Shown here in pieces: positions 52,659 to 62,033 of a stretch of 64,000 bases of DNA. The first letter of the stretch is position 1; every line of letters begins with the position of its first letter. Made by a program: the position numbers and the translations under genes. Origin of the DNA: Pseudomonas svalbardensis (GTDB taxonomy: Bacteria; Pseudomonadota; Gammaproteobacteria; Pseudomonadales; Pseudomonadaceae); assembly GCF_030053115.1 (NCBI RefSeq), contig NZ_CP125619.1:3917501-3981500 (forward strand), written 5' to 3'. Under the pieces are notes generated by a model. The model was not told where the DNA came from and ran no database searches. It saw only the letters and a program-made list of their open reading frames with translations.

Positions 52659-53519
52659 ATGCGTCACCTCAGACACCTTACTTCCCCTCTGAATCAGCAA
52701 AAGATTGCTGACGTCACGTTCCATCTCGATCCGTCTGATCAGAACGAACTGGTGACGGTGCTTCAGCGTTTTTTTGCCGAGCCGGATCAACATGCCTTGC
52801 TGGATATCCCCGAGGAAACCCGCAGCGTGTTCCTGCTCGAAGGTGAGCGCAAATGGGTGTTGAAACACAACCGCCTGATCCACTGGAAAAAGCAGCTGCA
52901 GAACTTCCTGGGCCTCAAGCGTGTGTTCGGGCTGCATGACCTGACCAACGAATTCATCAATCTGTCCGTTGTGGCTGCCAAGTCAGAATCGTCGCCCAGA
53001 GTGGCTGGATTCGGCCACGTCGGACGTTTTCCATTTCTCAAGGAAGAGTATTTGCTGGTCAATTTTTTCGACAATCATTGCAGCGTCGATGATCGACTGA
53101 TCGCCCAACCCGAGCAGGCGCAAACGCTGCTGTTGGACATTTTCCAACTGTTTGGGCAGACGCTGGTCGAGGGGTTTGTGCACATGGACCCGCACCCCAA
53201 GAACATCCTGATTGGCCCCGATGGCAGGCTGCGCCTGATCGATTTCGAATGCTGCGCTCATTCGGTGCTGGATCACGACTTCAGCCTGGGTTTTCTGCTG
53301 GGTTACTTCTATCGCTTCTGGTTCAACAAGTTCATATCGGTTGAACACTACAACGCATGTTGTGAACGCTACCTGAAGCATCAGCACCCGCAATTGAACC
53401 GTGAGGTTTTCCAGGCGGTGTATGAGCGCTTTCGAGACCGTGGTGTTTCCCGGAGCACGCGTTACCGCATCCTCACCTGCCCCAAGGCTCAAGCTGCATT
53501 TCTGCACGAGTTGATGTAA
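52659..53519 (+). CDS. WaaY/InaA-like lipopolysaccharide kinase family protein
   Basis: Kinase-fold protein of 286 residues. The catalytic loop is HMDPHPKNILIGPDGRLRLI (near 174-193), giving HxDxxxxN, followed by DFECC in place of DFG. KWVLKHNRLIHWKKQ (about 66-80) could supply the ATP-binding Lys. This pattern fits the LPS core heptose kinases WaaY/WaaP and InaA-like relatives. It is not near other core genes, so the phosphate acceptor is uncertain. Convergent with a GNAT gene. Confidence 0.75.
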   Translation: MRHLRHLTSPLNQQKIADVTFHLDPSDQNELVTVLQRFFAEPDQHALLDIPEETRSVFLLEGERKWVLKHNRLIHWKKQLQNFLGLKRVFGLHDLTNEFINLSVVAAKSESSPRVAGFGHVGRFPFLKEEYLLVNFFDNHCSVDDRLIAQPEQAQTLLLDIFQLFGQTLVEGFVHMDPHPKNILIGPDGRLRLIDFECCAHSVLDHDFSLGFLLGYFYRFWFNKFISVEHYNACCERYLKHQHPQLNREVFQAVYERFRDRGVSRSTRYRILTCPKAQAAFLHELM

Positions 53520-53534
53520 CCGGTAGCGGTTGGC

Positions 53535-53993
53535 TCAGCCTTGTTTCAAATCGAGGCAGTAGGTGTAGTAACCCGTATCGCGTACATAGCCCAAGGATTC
53601 ATACAATCGTTGCGCGCCGACATTGTCCGTGGCCGTTTCCAGCACCATGCCTTTGGCGCCGGTCAACAATGCGAAGGCTCGCGCAGTGTTCATCAGCAAC
53701 GTGCCGACCCCTTGCCCTCGGGCGGCGGGTGTTGTGAAGAGGTCGCCTAGCAGCCAGGTGCGGTGAGCGTCGATGGAGGAGAACGTCGGGAACAGCTGGA
53801 CGAAACCCAGCGCCTCGCCGCTGGGGGCCTGGGCGAAGAAGATCGCGGATTCGTCCCGGGCAATGCGCTCGGCGATGAAGTCGCGAGACTGCGACAGGTT
53901 CGATGGCTGACCATAGAAGCCTCGATAGGCGTCGAACAGGCTGGCGATTTTATCGAGGTGGGATGCGTCGGCGCGCAGGGCCTGGATGTCCAT
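53535..53993 (-). CDS. GNAT family N-acetyltransferase
   Basis: Acetyl-CoA-dependent acetyltransferase, 152 residues. Motif A is LFTTPAARGQGVGTLLMNTA (about 85-104), followed by LETATDNVGAQRLYESLGYV, both classical. ATG 53993 has AAGGAG nine bases upstream; the frame opens to 54116 only through the REP sequence. It is separated from the NCS1 permease cluster by a REP inverted pair, so it is probably its own unit. Substrate unknown. Confidence 0.85.
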   Translation of the reverse strand: MDIQALRADASHLDKIASLFDAYRGFYGQPSNLSQSRDFIAERIARDESAIFFAQAPSGEALGFVQLFPTFSSIDAHRTWLLGDLFTTPAARGQGVGTLLMNTARAFALLTGAKGMVLETATDNVGAQRLYESLGYVRDTGYYTYCLDLKQG

Positions 53994-54049
53994 GTTGATC
54001 GTCTCCTTGCGGATTGATGTGATGAGCGGAAAAAGGGAAATGTAGATCA

Positions 54050-54107
54050 AAAGATCGCAGCCTGCGGCAGCGCCACAAACAGGAGCTGCCGCAGGCTGCG
54101 ATCTTTT
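54050..54107. repeat. Pseudomonas REP inverted pair
   Basis: AAAGATCGCAGCCTGCGGCA (from 54050, continuing GC to 54071) and its inverted copy GCTGCCGCAGGCTGCGATCT (from 54085, ending TTT at 54107) form a 22-pair stem with a short loop. This is the common Pseudomonas GATCGCAGCCTGCGG REP. It could also end transcription of the permease cluster, since T residues follow the second arm. Confidence 0.85.
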
Positions 54108-54146
54108 TGGGTTCACCCAGATTTCCGCTTTCCTCCTTAAGGCCTT

Positions 54147-55550
54147 TCAGTTCCGCGCAGGGGCCACCACCGGCATTGACGTCCTGGCCAGCCCGTAATA
54201 AAGAATCCCCGGCACCACCAGACCAACGATCCAGGAAATATCGACACCGCCGAGCTGCGCGACCATCGGCCCGGAGTAGAAGTGAGTATCGACGAAGGGT
54301 AACTGGATCAATACACCGACGACATACACGCTGATCCCGGGCATGTTCCAGCGGCCATAACGACCCGCCGGGTCGGACAATGCCGGGATGTCACAGCGCT
54401 CTTTGTTGATGAAGTAGTAATCCACCAGATTGATCGCGCTCCACGGTGTGAAGAAGGTCAGCAAAAACAGGATGAAGTACTTGAAGGTGTTGAGAAACGA
54501 GTACTGGCCCAGCAGCGCGAGCGTGGTGGACGCCGCGACAATCACCAGCACAAACACCATGCGCTGCCGGGCGGAAATCTCCAGACGACTGCGGAAACCA
54601 CTGATGATGGTGGCCACGCACATGAAGCTGCCATAAGCATTGAGCGTGGACACCGTGACCTTGCCGAACACCACGCTCAGGTAAAGCAGGGACGCCATCA
54701 CACCGGTGCTGCCCAACCCGACGATGGTCGCCACCTCGTGACCGCGGAAGTTCACACCGGCCAACGCGGCTGCAAACACCCCCAGCACCATGGACGCCTG
54801 GGCGCCCAACACCGTGCCAAGCCCGACGGCAGCGAACGTTTTCCAGGACGAGGTCTTGCTCGGCAGGTAGCGTGAGTAGTCAGCCACATAAGGGCCAAAG
54901 GCGATCTGCCAGGACGCGGACAACGACACCGCCAGCAGGAAAGTACTCCAGCTAAAGTGACGATTTTCCAGCAGCAGACCGATATCGTTGAGGGTCATCA
55001 ACCGGGTAAACAGATAGACGAAGGCAATGATACCCAGCACGCTGGCCACCTTGCCGACCAAGTGGATGACCCGGTAACCGAACATCGTCAGGAACGCGAT
55101 GCAGGAGGCGAAAATCAGGATGCCGGCGCTGTCGCTGACATGGATCAACTGAGCAATGGCCTGCCCCGACAACACCGCGCCGGTGGCGCTGAAACCGAGG
55201 TACATCAGGCACACCAGGACAATCGGGATGGCTGCCCCATAGACCCCGAACTGCACACGACTGGAGATCATCTGCGGCAGCCCGAGCTTCGGCCCTTGCG
55301 CCGCGTGCAGGGCAACCACTGCGCCGCCGAGCACCTGGCCGATCAGCAAGCCGAAGAGCGACCAGAACACATCGCCGCCCAGCACCACGGCCAGGGCGCC
55401 GGTGACGATCGCCGTGATCTGCAGGTTGGCGCCGAGCCACAGGGTGAACTGGCTGTAGAGGCTGCCATGCCGCTCAGCCTCGGGGATGTAATCGATCGAA
55501 CGTGTCTCGATCAGGGGACTTCGCTGCTGACTATCGCTGACCTTGGTCAT
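54147..55550 (-). CDS. NCS1 family nucleobase/hydantoin-type permease
   Basis: Inner-membrane symporter of 467 residues with about twelve helices. IPEAERHGSLYSQFTLWLGA is the conserved NCS1 N-terminal motif, ALHAAQGPKLGLPQMISSR the helix 2-3 region, and FGPYVADYSRYLPSKTS the loop unique to purine-cytosine permeases. Substrates in the family are cytosine, purines, allantoin, hydantoins and thiamine. AGGA lies eleven bases before ATG 55550. It is the last gene of a minus-strand group with a porin and two amidohydrolases, suggesting import of the product they release. Confidence 0.88.
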   Translation of the reverse strand: MTKVSDSQQRSPLIETRSIDYIPEAERHGSLYSQFTLWLGANLQITAIVTGALAVVLGGDVFWSLFGLLIGQVLGGAVVALHAAQGPKLGLPQMISSRVQFGVYGAAIPIVLVCLMYLGFSATGAVLSGQAIAQLIHVSDSAGILIFASCIAFLTMFGYRVIHLVGKVASVLGIIAFVYLFTRLMTLNDIGLLLENRHFSWSTFLLAVSLSASWQIAFGPYVADYSRYLPSKTSSWKTFAAVGLGTVLGAQASMVLGVFAAALAGVNFRGHEVATIVGLGSTGVMASLLYLSVVFGKVTVSTLNAYGSFMCVATIISGFRSRLEISARQRMVFVLVIVAASTTLALLGQYSFLNTFKYFILFLLTFFTPWSAINLVDYYFINKERCDIPALSDPAGRYGRWNMPGISVYVVGVLIQLPFVDTHFYSGPMVAQLGGVDISWIVGLVVPGILYYGLARTSMPVVAPARN

Positions 55551-55600
55551 TACGCTGTTTTCCTTTGAGGCGCTTGTTTTTAGGGTGTGGACTCGAGCGC

Positions 55601-56341
55601 TTAGAACGCCTTGCTGGCACTGGCAACCACAGTGGCCGTGCACAAATCACCATAGCCGTACCAACTCGTGCATTCGCTTTTCGACAGGTCGGTATCGATG
55701 TAGCTAAGGCCCCAGGTCACGCCCACGAAGTCACGGCTCAACTTGGCTTCCCACTCGGTGTAGGCATCACGGCTTTCGCCGCTGGCGGACCAGAACGCCG
55801 GGTCTTTGACATCGTTGCGACCCACGCGCAGGTCCAGGCCGATTTCGGCCGGCAATTCGATTTTGTAGCTGAGGTAGGTGTAAAGGGTGTCCTGGTCCTC
55901 GCCAAAGAAGTTCGGCGTATCGTTTGAGTAGTTGGCGCCGAGCTTCACGCCATAAACGTCAAGGACGGCGTAGACCTCACTCAGGTTGAATTGGCCTTCC
56001 TTTGGATAGTCGTACTTGAGGTACCCCAGATCGAGGCTGATGGCCTCGGTCGCCTGCCAGTAGTAGCCCGCGTAATACTCGAGTTCCTGCCGCGTCTTGA
56101 ACACGCCGCCGAAATCGACATTCGAGGTCCAGGCGCCAACGTACAGTCCGCTGCTGTGCACCAGCGTGGCACCGGCCTGAGCCGCCGGATCACCCAGGGT
56201 TTGCGAAATGCCACGGGTGCGGTAGTCGCTAAAGACTCCCAGGGTCATGTCCAGGGTGAAGTTATCGTTGAGCGTCAGTGCCTGGGTGGTCAGGGGTGCC
56301 AATACAAGAGTGGCAAGGGTCAATACTGAGCGTGCGTTCAT
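55601..56341 (-). CDS. TorF-like putative outer-membrane porin
   Basis: Outer-membrane beta-barrel protein of 246 residues. Signal peptide at 1-22. TLGVFSDYRTRGISQTLGDP (about 33-52) is the hallmark of the TorF family, and alternating strands such as GLYVGAWTSNVDFGG and ISLDLGYLKYDYP follow. It ends in Phe (ASASKAF), as barrels do. Two cysteines (KSECTSWYGYGDLC) could form a loop disulfide. It lies 50 bases upstream of the permease gene and downstream of the amidohydrolases, suggesting shared uptake of one compound class. Substrate unknown. Confidence 0.85.
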   Translation of the reverse strand: MNARSVLTLATLVLAPLTTQALTLNDNFTLDMTLGVFSDYRTRGISQTLGDPAAQAGATLVHSSGLYVGAWTSNVDFGGVFKTRQELEYYAGYYWQATEAISLDLGYLKYDYPKEGQFNLSEVYAVLDVYGVKLGANYSNDTPNFFGEDQDTLYTYLSYKIELPAEIGLDLRVGRNDVKDPAFWSASGESRDAYTEWEAKLSRDFVGVTWGLSYIDTDLSKSECTSWYGYGDLCTATVVASASKAF

Positions 56342-56451
56342 ACAAGTCTCTTATTTTTATGGAGGTGCGGGTTATTTCAGGCATGGCGATGCCGAGCCCC
56401 TCGTCATACGAGGAGCCAGGCATCTTTTGCGTGGTGCGGGTGAAGGGAGGG

Positions 56452-58194
56452 TCAGGACGCGGGCGCGTACACCTCTTTGCCGGCGAAGAAGGTCTTCAGG
56501 ACCTTGGTGTCGAACAGTTCTTCGTCGCTGACCTTGAACACATCGCGGTCGAGGATGATCAGATCGGCCTGTTTGCCGGGTGTCAGCGAGCCAATCTGCT
56601 GCTCCAGGCGCAGGGCCTTGGCGGCATTGAGCGTGTAGGCGTAGAACATGGTCTGGCGATCGATGCTTTCCTTGGCATTCAACACGCCCAATGGCCCTTT
56701 GCGAGTGCTGGCCTGAGCGATGGCATTCCACGGATTGGGGCTGGACACCGGCCAGTCACTGCCACCGGCGATGACCGCACCAGCGTTATGCAGGGACCTG
56801 GCGGGATACTGATAACCGTAAGCAAACGCGCTGATATACGGTTTGACCAACTCCACGGTGTAACTCTCACCAGTGGCCCACAGCAATTGCATGGAAGCGA
56901 TCACGCCAAGTTGCTTGAAGCGCGGAAACTCTTTCGGGTTGACCAGTTGCAGGTGGCTGATGCTATGGGCCACCGGTGTCGGGTTGAGTTTGCGCGCGTA
57001 GGCAAAACCATTGAGTGATTCACGCACCGCACGGTCGCCGACCGCATGCATGTGCACAATCCAGTAGCGCTTCTCCGCTGCCACGACCAACTCACCGAAG
57101 TGCGCGGGGTCGATCAGCAGTTGACCGTTTTTATGGCTGTTCTTGAAGGGAACAGTCACCGCGGCGGTCTGCCCCGGAAACTCCAGAACGCCATCGGCGA
57201 ATACCTTGATGCCAGGAAAACTCAGGTTGGGCACACCCTCGAATTTCTTCATCACCTTGGCCAGCACCTCCAGGTCGGCCGGTCGGCTTTTTGGATTGGC
57301 CAGCAACAGAGCAGCAACGTGGGCGCTAAGTTCGCCCTTCTCTGCCAGTTCGCGGTAAAGCGGCAAAACGCCGTAACTCTGCTCGGTTGCCTTGAAATCG
57401 AACAACGAATCGCCACTGCCGGCATTCGCCGCCGCGTCCATCCAGGCGGTGACGCCGTATTGATTGTTGACCTTCACCGCCTCGCGGGCGGCTTTCAACT
57501 TGATCTCGTCGCTAGGCGCGGGGATCTGGCTGCGCACCTGGTCCCAGCGCGACTCGGCAAAATAGCCATTGGGAATGAAATCCGCATCGTGACCCACAAA
57601 GCTGCGGTCCTGTTCCGACAGGCCTTTTACCAGTGTCGCGTCGATCTTCAGGCGCTTGAGCATGGCGTTGTTGGCCCAGCCGGTGTGCCCGTCGATCCCG
57701 CTGAGGACCACCGGTTGGTCCGCCCAGCGCCCCTGATTGAAGCGCTGGCCCAGTTCACGGCTTTTGTCCCAATAGGCCGAACTGACCCCGGCGATGCTGA
57801 TCACGTCACCGGCCCGTGCAATGCCCGCCTGATCCTGTTCAATAATCCACTGTTCAAGCTCCGGCAACGGCTTGACTTCATCCAGCAGGTTGGCCCCCAT
57901 GCTGTCGAAGGCCGCAACCACCGGGTGACTGTGGGTATCAATCATTCCTGGCATCAGCACCTTGCCCGCCAGATCGATCCGTTGCGTGCGGGTGTCGGCC
58001 AAGGCGTTGATCTCGGCATTACTGCCCACTTTGAGAATCTTGCCGTCTTGCACGGCCACTGCCTGGACCAGTCCCTGACCGGGTTCGGCGGTGAAGACCT
58101 TGCCGTTGAACAACACAAGGTCAGCGGCGGCCATGGCTTGCACCGAAGAAAAGGCCAGGGCTGCGGCCAACAGGTTTGGAATAAATCGCTGCAT
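56452..58194 (-). CDS. Exported YtcJ-type amidohydrolase
   Basis: Metal-dependent amidohydrolase of 580 residues with a signal peptide at about 1-23 (LLAAALAFSSVQAMA). LVLFNGKVFTAEPGQGLVQA opens the composite domain; MPGMIDTHSHPV carries the HxH metal motif. HMHAVGDRAVRESLNGF and GGSDWPVSSPNPW supply the remaining His and Asp ligands. The family includes N-substituted formamide deformylase and many uncharacterised members. A periplasmic site is expected. It is the second of two such genes in tandem (18 bases after the first), followed by a porin and an NCS1 permease. Confidence 0.85.
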   Translation of the reverse strand: MQRFIPNLLAAALAFSSVQAMAAADLVLFNGKVFTAEPGQGLVQAVAVQDGKILKVGSNAEINALADTRTQRIDLAGKVLMPGMIDTHSHPVVAAFDSMGANLLDEVKPLPELEQWIIEQDQAGIARAGDVISIAGVSSAYWDKSRELGQRFNQGRWADQPVVLSGIDGHTGWANNAMLKRLKIDATLVKGLSEQDRSFVGHDADFIPNGYFAESRWDQVRSQIPAPSDEIKLKAAREAVKVNNQYGVTAWMDAAANAGSGDSLFDFKATEQSYGVLPLYRELAEKGELSAHVAALLLANPKSRPADLEVLAKVMKKFEGVPNLSFPGIKVFADGVLEFPGQTAAVTVPFKNSHKNGQLLIDPAHFGELVVAAEKRYWIVHMHAVGDRAVRESLNGFAYARKLNPTPVAHSISHLQLVNPKEFPRFKQLGVIASMQLLWATGESYTVELVKPYISAFAYGYQYPARSLHNAGAVIAGGSDWPVSSPNPWNAIAQASTRKGPLGVLNAKESIDRQTMFYAYTLNAAKALRLEQQIGSLTPGKQADLIILDRDVFKVSDEELFDTKVLKTFFAGKEVYAPAS

Positions 58195-58212
58195 CGGAAC
58201 ACTCTCTTGTTT

Positions 58213-60081
58213 TTATTGGGCTGGGCGGGCGGCTGATGCCTGGGACAATGCCTTCGGATCAAGGCCAACGAATGGCGCCTTGGCCCACACGACCTGGCCG
58301 CCCACGACCGTCAGCAGCACGTTATTTCGAGCCAACTCCTCCTCGGGGACCTGCATGAAGTTCTTGTCCAGAACGATCAGGTCCGCGAACTTACCCACCT
58401 CGACCGAACCGACAACAGCGTCCAGTTTCAGCTGCTCGGCGGCATTCATGGTGATGGTGCGCAGCACTTCAGTGCGCGACAGCGCCGGGTCGGAATTCAG
58501 CCTGCCCGCATACTTGGGACCGTAGCTGTGCGGGTTCAGCGGATCACCTGAGCGGGTGACACCGATCTTCAGCGCCAGGAACTCGTCGAGCGGGTCGACA
58601 GGCCAGTCGCTGCCATACGCCACACGGCCGCCGGCACGAGCGATGCTGCCGGAGGGTTCCATGCGGGCAAATCGCGCCGCCCCCAAATGCTCGTTGGTGC
58701 CGTCAACCGTAGACGGTGCCTGCTGGGCCCACTGGAAGGACATGTTGGCGGTCACGTCTAGCGCCTTGAAGCGCGCATAGTCGGCAGGGTCCACCGACTC
58801 GTTGTGAGTAATGGCCGGGCGGAAGCCATTGCCGGGCAGTTGCTGGCGCACATATTCGATGGCGTTCAGTGAATCGCGCACCGCGCGGTCTCCGGTGGCG
58901 TGAAGGTGCGGATCGAGGCCGGCCTGAATGGCCTTCAGCAACAGCGGATTAAGCACTTGCGGCGGGAAGTACAGCTCACCGGTGTTCTTGCCGGGTGTCC
59001 ACTTCGGCGCTGTATCGGTGCCGGCATTGCGCAGGTACGGCGTCAACATGGCACCCGTGTCCGCCGGCGCGTTGATGATCCCATCCATGAACAATTTGAC
59101 GTGGCGCATGCTCACGCCCGGCGCTACTTTTGCGTCGCCCTGGTCGTAGGTATCAGCCAGCGCCTTGGCTTCGGCGATGGTCTTCGCTGGGTCTGCCGTG
59201 GCAGCCGCTGGGTCGAGTTTGATCGCCAGCAAGGCCCGGGCGGTCAGCTCACCCGACTGCTGCAGGGTGGTAAACGCTTTGCCGTTTTCCGGCCCCGACA
59301 AGGCATCGAAGAAACTGGTGATACCTTGCTGGCGCATGGCGTCGAGCGCCGCGCGGGTCTGATTGAGTTTCTCTGCGTCGGTGGCGGGCGGCACCACGGC
59401 GGCCATGGCTTCGGCGGCTCCGTCTTCGCAGATGCCGTTCGGGTTGCCGGCGCTGTCGCGCATGTACTTGCCATCACCGGGATTGGCCGTGTGCTTGTTG
59501 ATGCCGGCGACCGCCAGGCCACGAGAGTTGGTCAGCACTGTATGAAAGTCGGTGGAACGGACTTGAATTGGACGGTTGGTCTTGAGCGCGTCCAGTGTCG
59601 ATTTGTCGGGGTCGCCGTCGAGTCCGGTCATGCCAATACGGTCCCAGCTGCCCACTTCGAGCCAGACATCGGGGCCTTTGTCCTTGTCGGCATCCAGGCA
59701 CGCCTGAATGGTTTCCTGGAAAACCTTGCGGGTCATCGTCTGGTATTTCAGGTCGCACAAGGTCATGGCGCGGCCTCCGTCCCCCGGATGCATGTGCGCA
59801 TCAATGAAGCCCGGCATCACCATGCGACCCGCCAGATCGATCAGCTGTGTCTGCGTGCCGATGTAAGAGGAAACCCCTGCATCGCTGCCGACATAAACGA
59901 TCTTCCCACCCGTGACCGCGATCGCCTGCTGCACGGAATTCTTGCCGTCGACGGTGTAGACATAGCCGTTGCGCATGACCATGTCGGCGCCTGTCGAAGC
60001 GTGTGTCTGACACCCCACCAGCGCCACGCAGGAAAATGCCGTTGTCGCGGCAACGGCGATAAATAGCCTGGAAAATTTCAA
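58213..60081 (-). CDS. YtcJ-type amidohydrolase lipoprotein
   Basis: Amidohydrolase of 622 residues. The start is taken as TTG 60081, with AGAGG eight bases upstream; it gives KFSRLFIAVAATTAFSCVAL and lipobox LVGC with Cys24, so it should be anchored to a membrane. MVMRNGYVYTVDGK begins the enzyme; MPGFIDAHMHPGDGG has the HxH metal site, and HLHATGDRAVRDSLN and YGSDWPVDPLDEFLALK the other ligands. The paralogue downstream is clearly distinct in sequence. The frame opens further up to 60192 with no signal there. It is probably the first gene of the cluster transcript. Substrate unknown. Confidence 0.82.
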   Translation of the reverse strand: MKFSRLFIAVAATTAFSCVALVGCQTHASTGADMVMRNGYVYTVDGKNSVQQAIAVTGGKIVYVGSDAGVSSYIGTQTQLIDLAGRMVMPGFIDAHMHPGDGGRAMTLCDLKYQTMTRKVFQETIQACLDADKDKGPDVWLEVGSWDRIGMTGLDGDPDKSTLDALKTNRPIQVRSTDFHTVLTNSRGLAVAGINKHTANPGDGKYMRDSAGNPNGICEDGAAEAMAAVVPPATDAEKLNQTRAALDAMRQQGITSFFDALSGPENGKAFTTLQQSGELTARALLAIKLDPAAATADPAKTIAEAKALADTYDQGDAKVAPGVSMRHVKLFMDGIINAPADTGAMLTPYLRNAGTDTAPKWTPGKNTGELYFPPQVLNPLLLKAIQAGLDPHLHATGDRAVRDSLNAIEYVRQQLPGNGFRPAITHNESVDPADYARFKALDVTANMSFQWAQQAPSTVDGTNEHLGAARFARMEPSGSIARAGGRVAYGSDWPVDPLDEFLALKIGVTRSGDPLNPHSYGPKYAGRLNSDPALSRTEVLRTITMNAAEQLKLDAVVGSVEVGKFADLIVLDKNFMQVPEEELARNNVLLTVVGGQVVWAKAPFVGLDPKALSQASAARPAQ

Positions 60082-60243
60082 CTGCCTCACCTCTGTTTTT
60101 ATAGTTTTTGAAGTGGCCCGAACGGACGGTCGCAAGCCCCTGATATGCAGGGCATACCCTATAGAGCGCGGCGGTCGGATGGACCTCCACAAATGAGGAG
60201 GGGTAAGGCAAATACCAGTCAGTTGAGCAGCAACGCATACTTT

Positions 60244-60402
60244 GTAGCAGCTGCCGAAGGCTGCGTTCGGTTCGGGCCGCGTTCGGACGTAGCAGTCGTG
60301 AAGTCAGACTATGCGGTGCACCAGACTCACCGCGCACTCAGGGTTTACGACTGCTGCGTCCGAACGCGGCCCGAACCGAACGCAGGCTTCGCCAGCTGCT
60401 AC
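60244..60402. repeat. Long imperfect inverted repeat (BIME-like)
   Basis: Arms at 60244-60299 and 60347-60402, each about 56 bases, are near-perfect reverse complements. The left arm runs GTAGCAGCTGCCGAAGGCTG, GTTCGGTTCGGGCCGCG, GGACGTAGCAGTCGT, with a 47-base centre. The sequence is of Pseudomonas REP type (GCTGCCGAAGGCTGCG). It fills the 60082-60433 spacer between the lipoprotein amidohydrolase and its likely LuxR regulator, and may separate their transcripts. Confidence 0.85.
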
Positions 60403-60433
60403 AAGGACTGCGTTATGGCTTAAGGCGCTGCGC

Positions 60434-61456
60434 TTAATTACGACGTGCAGTTTCCGCAAGCGAAGTCGGCGAACGCAGGACAGAACCCAGCTCCACTTTG
60501 CTCTTCACGCCGAGCTGCAAGTAGCAGTTGCGCAGATAGGTGCGCACTGTGGCTGGACTCAGTGAAAGGATTTTGGCGATTTCCTTATAGGAATGGCCGG
60601 CGGCGAACAGCATCGCCGCCGTGCGCTCGCGTGGTGCCAGCACTGCCCCGCGCGACTGTGTTTCGAGTGACAGAATGACGTGCTCGGCGTTGGGGCTAAG
60701 CGTCATTGCAGTGCGACCCAGGCGAATTACGCAGGGCGCCTTTTGCAGTTGTGAGATGACATCGAAGGGAAGCATTGAACCGCTCCACCCGGGCAACTCG
60801 CGCTGAATGGCGGCGCCCAGACTTGCGCCCACATACAGCAGACTGCCATCCATCCGGGCGACCCCGAAGTCACTCGCCCCGTTGCCCGTGTCGCAGCGAA
60901 TCATGTCCTGCACCTGAAACCGCCACAACTGCAACAGATGGTCGCAGAACGCCGAGAACAACCCGGCCTCGCTGTCATTGAAAGCCGGTGCATGAAGGCC
61001 ACGGTAGAGACAGACGAAGAACATCAAGCCGCTTTCAGGGAGCTCGAACGTGATGCACATCAGGTGGTAGAGATCGTGACGCCGTGCGAAATCGTTCACC
61101 TCCTCACAGGGGTCGGTGAACCCACTGTCGCGCACAACTTCCCCGGGTTGACTTAAGGTCTCCTGGGAAAATCTGTCGCTGACCGCCACTTTGTGCCATT
61201 CGACGGCAAACGACTCGGGCAGATTGATCCGCCCGTGCATCCAGCTTTGAGGGGGTGTACTGGCGTCTGACGTCGACATCTCGCCCCACCATGCCGAAGC
61301 GAAGGGCACCAGTTGGCGGAAGGCCTGCAAGCCGTCGGCGATGAATTGGGATGCCCCGCGGTCACGAGCAAGCCGCCCCAGGCGCAACACGCAACGATTG
61401 AACGCTGTCAGCGTGGCCATCGACGCCTTGGCGCCGACCTCATCACCCTCCTCCAT
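60434..61456 (-). CDS. LuxR family transcriptional regulator
   Basis: Regulator of 340 residues. The C-terminal LuxR helix-turn-helix is at about 270-325: LAPRERTAAMLFAAGHSYKE, then IAKILSLSPATVRTYLRNCY. The N-terminal 250 residues show no receiver domain, autoinducer-binding signature or ATPase motif that I recognise, and may be a GAF-like sensor. It stands upstream of the amidohydrolase cluster on the same strand, with a REP-like inverted repeat in between, so it is the best candidate for its controller. That link is positional only. Confidence 0.82.
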   Translation of the reverse strand: MEEGDEVGAKASMATLTAFNRCVLRLGRLARDRGASQFIADGLQAFRQLVPFASAWWGEMSTSDASTPPQSWMHGRINLPESFAVEWHKVAVSDRFSQETLSQPGEVVRDSGFTDPCEEVNDFARRHDLYHLMCITFELPESGLMFFVCLYRGLHAPAFNDSEAGLFSAFCDHLLQLWRFQVQDMIRCDTGNGASDFGVARMDGSLLYVGASLGAAIQRELPGWSGSMLPFDVISQLQKAPCVIRLGRTAMTLSPNAEHVILSLETQSRGAVLAPRERTAAMLFAAGHSYKEIAKILSLSPATVRTYLRNCYLQLGVKSKVELGSVLRSPTSLAETARRN

Positions 61457-61674
61457 TGTTTTTATCCTGTTTACTACATGGCGTATTTTTTCGACGATGC
61501 CATAGGGACGGTTATGGCGTCCAGCGAGCGGTGTTGTTTCGGGAGAGCCAACCCTAAAGTTCGCCCAAATGCGCTATTCCGCTAAACAGACCCAAGGGCA
61601 GGCGCAACACCGTCTAATCTGAATAGAGTACGACCACAAACATGCCTCTAGCCGATTGATACAGGGGAAATGGG

Positions 61675-61974
61675 ATGACCGGAAAAACAGCGCGCCAGTG
61701 CTCGTCATGGATCCTGCCCTCCCTGCTCGCCATCAACCTCGCGCTGGCAGCGGGATGTGCAGGCAAAGCTGCGACAGCTCGCTATACGGCCTCAAGCATA
61801 GGCTACAGCTGCTATGCAAAAGCACTGCCCACTGCCGGCGAGGGCGGCCTGGCTTGGGGCTCCACCTTGAATATGGCTCGCAAAAAATCCCTGGATAATT
61901 GCATACGCTATGCCGGCCGATCCGGTGGCACACCCAATACCTGCAAAGTGGTGTTGGCGGAGTGCAAAAATTAA
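61675..61974 (+). CDS. Small lipoprotein, DUF4189-like
   Basis: A 99-residue lipoprotein. Signal with lipobox ALAAGC (Cys28), then SIGYSCYAKALPTAGEGGLA, WGSTLNMARKKSLDNC and NTCKVVLAECKN. The pattern of AW-x-S, spaced cysteines and a C-terminal CxV...C recalls DUF4189-type proteins, which are small exported proteins of unknown role; four mature cysteines could make two disulfides. AGGGGAAATGGG precedes ATG 61675. Monocistronic, between the LuxR gene (divergent) and the ars operon. Confidence 0.65.
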   Translation: MTGKTARQCSSWILPSLLAINLALAAGCAGKAATARYTASSIGYSCYAKALPTAGEGGLAWGSTLNMARKKSLDNCIRYAGRSGGTPNTCKVVLAECKN

Positions 61975-62033
61975 TAGAGCGACAGTGAATCGGGCCGTTC
62001 GGTCTTCCTGACGTCGATCTGATTTGGTTTGCT

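Noticed and set aside
54107..54334. Several frames through the REP pair and the 3' end of the permease gene
   Set aside because: They run antisense to the permease and through the REP stem; no start signal or family match.
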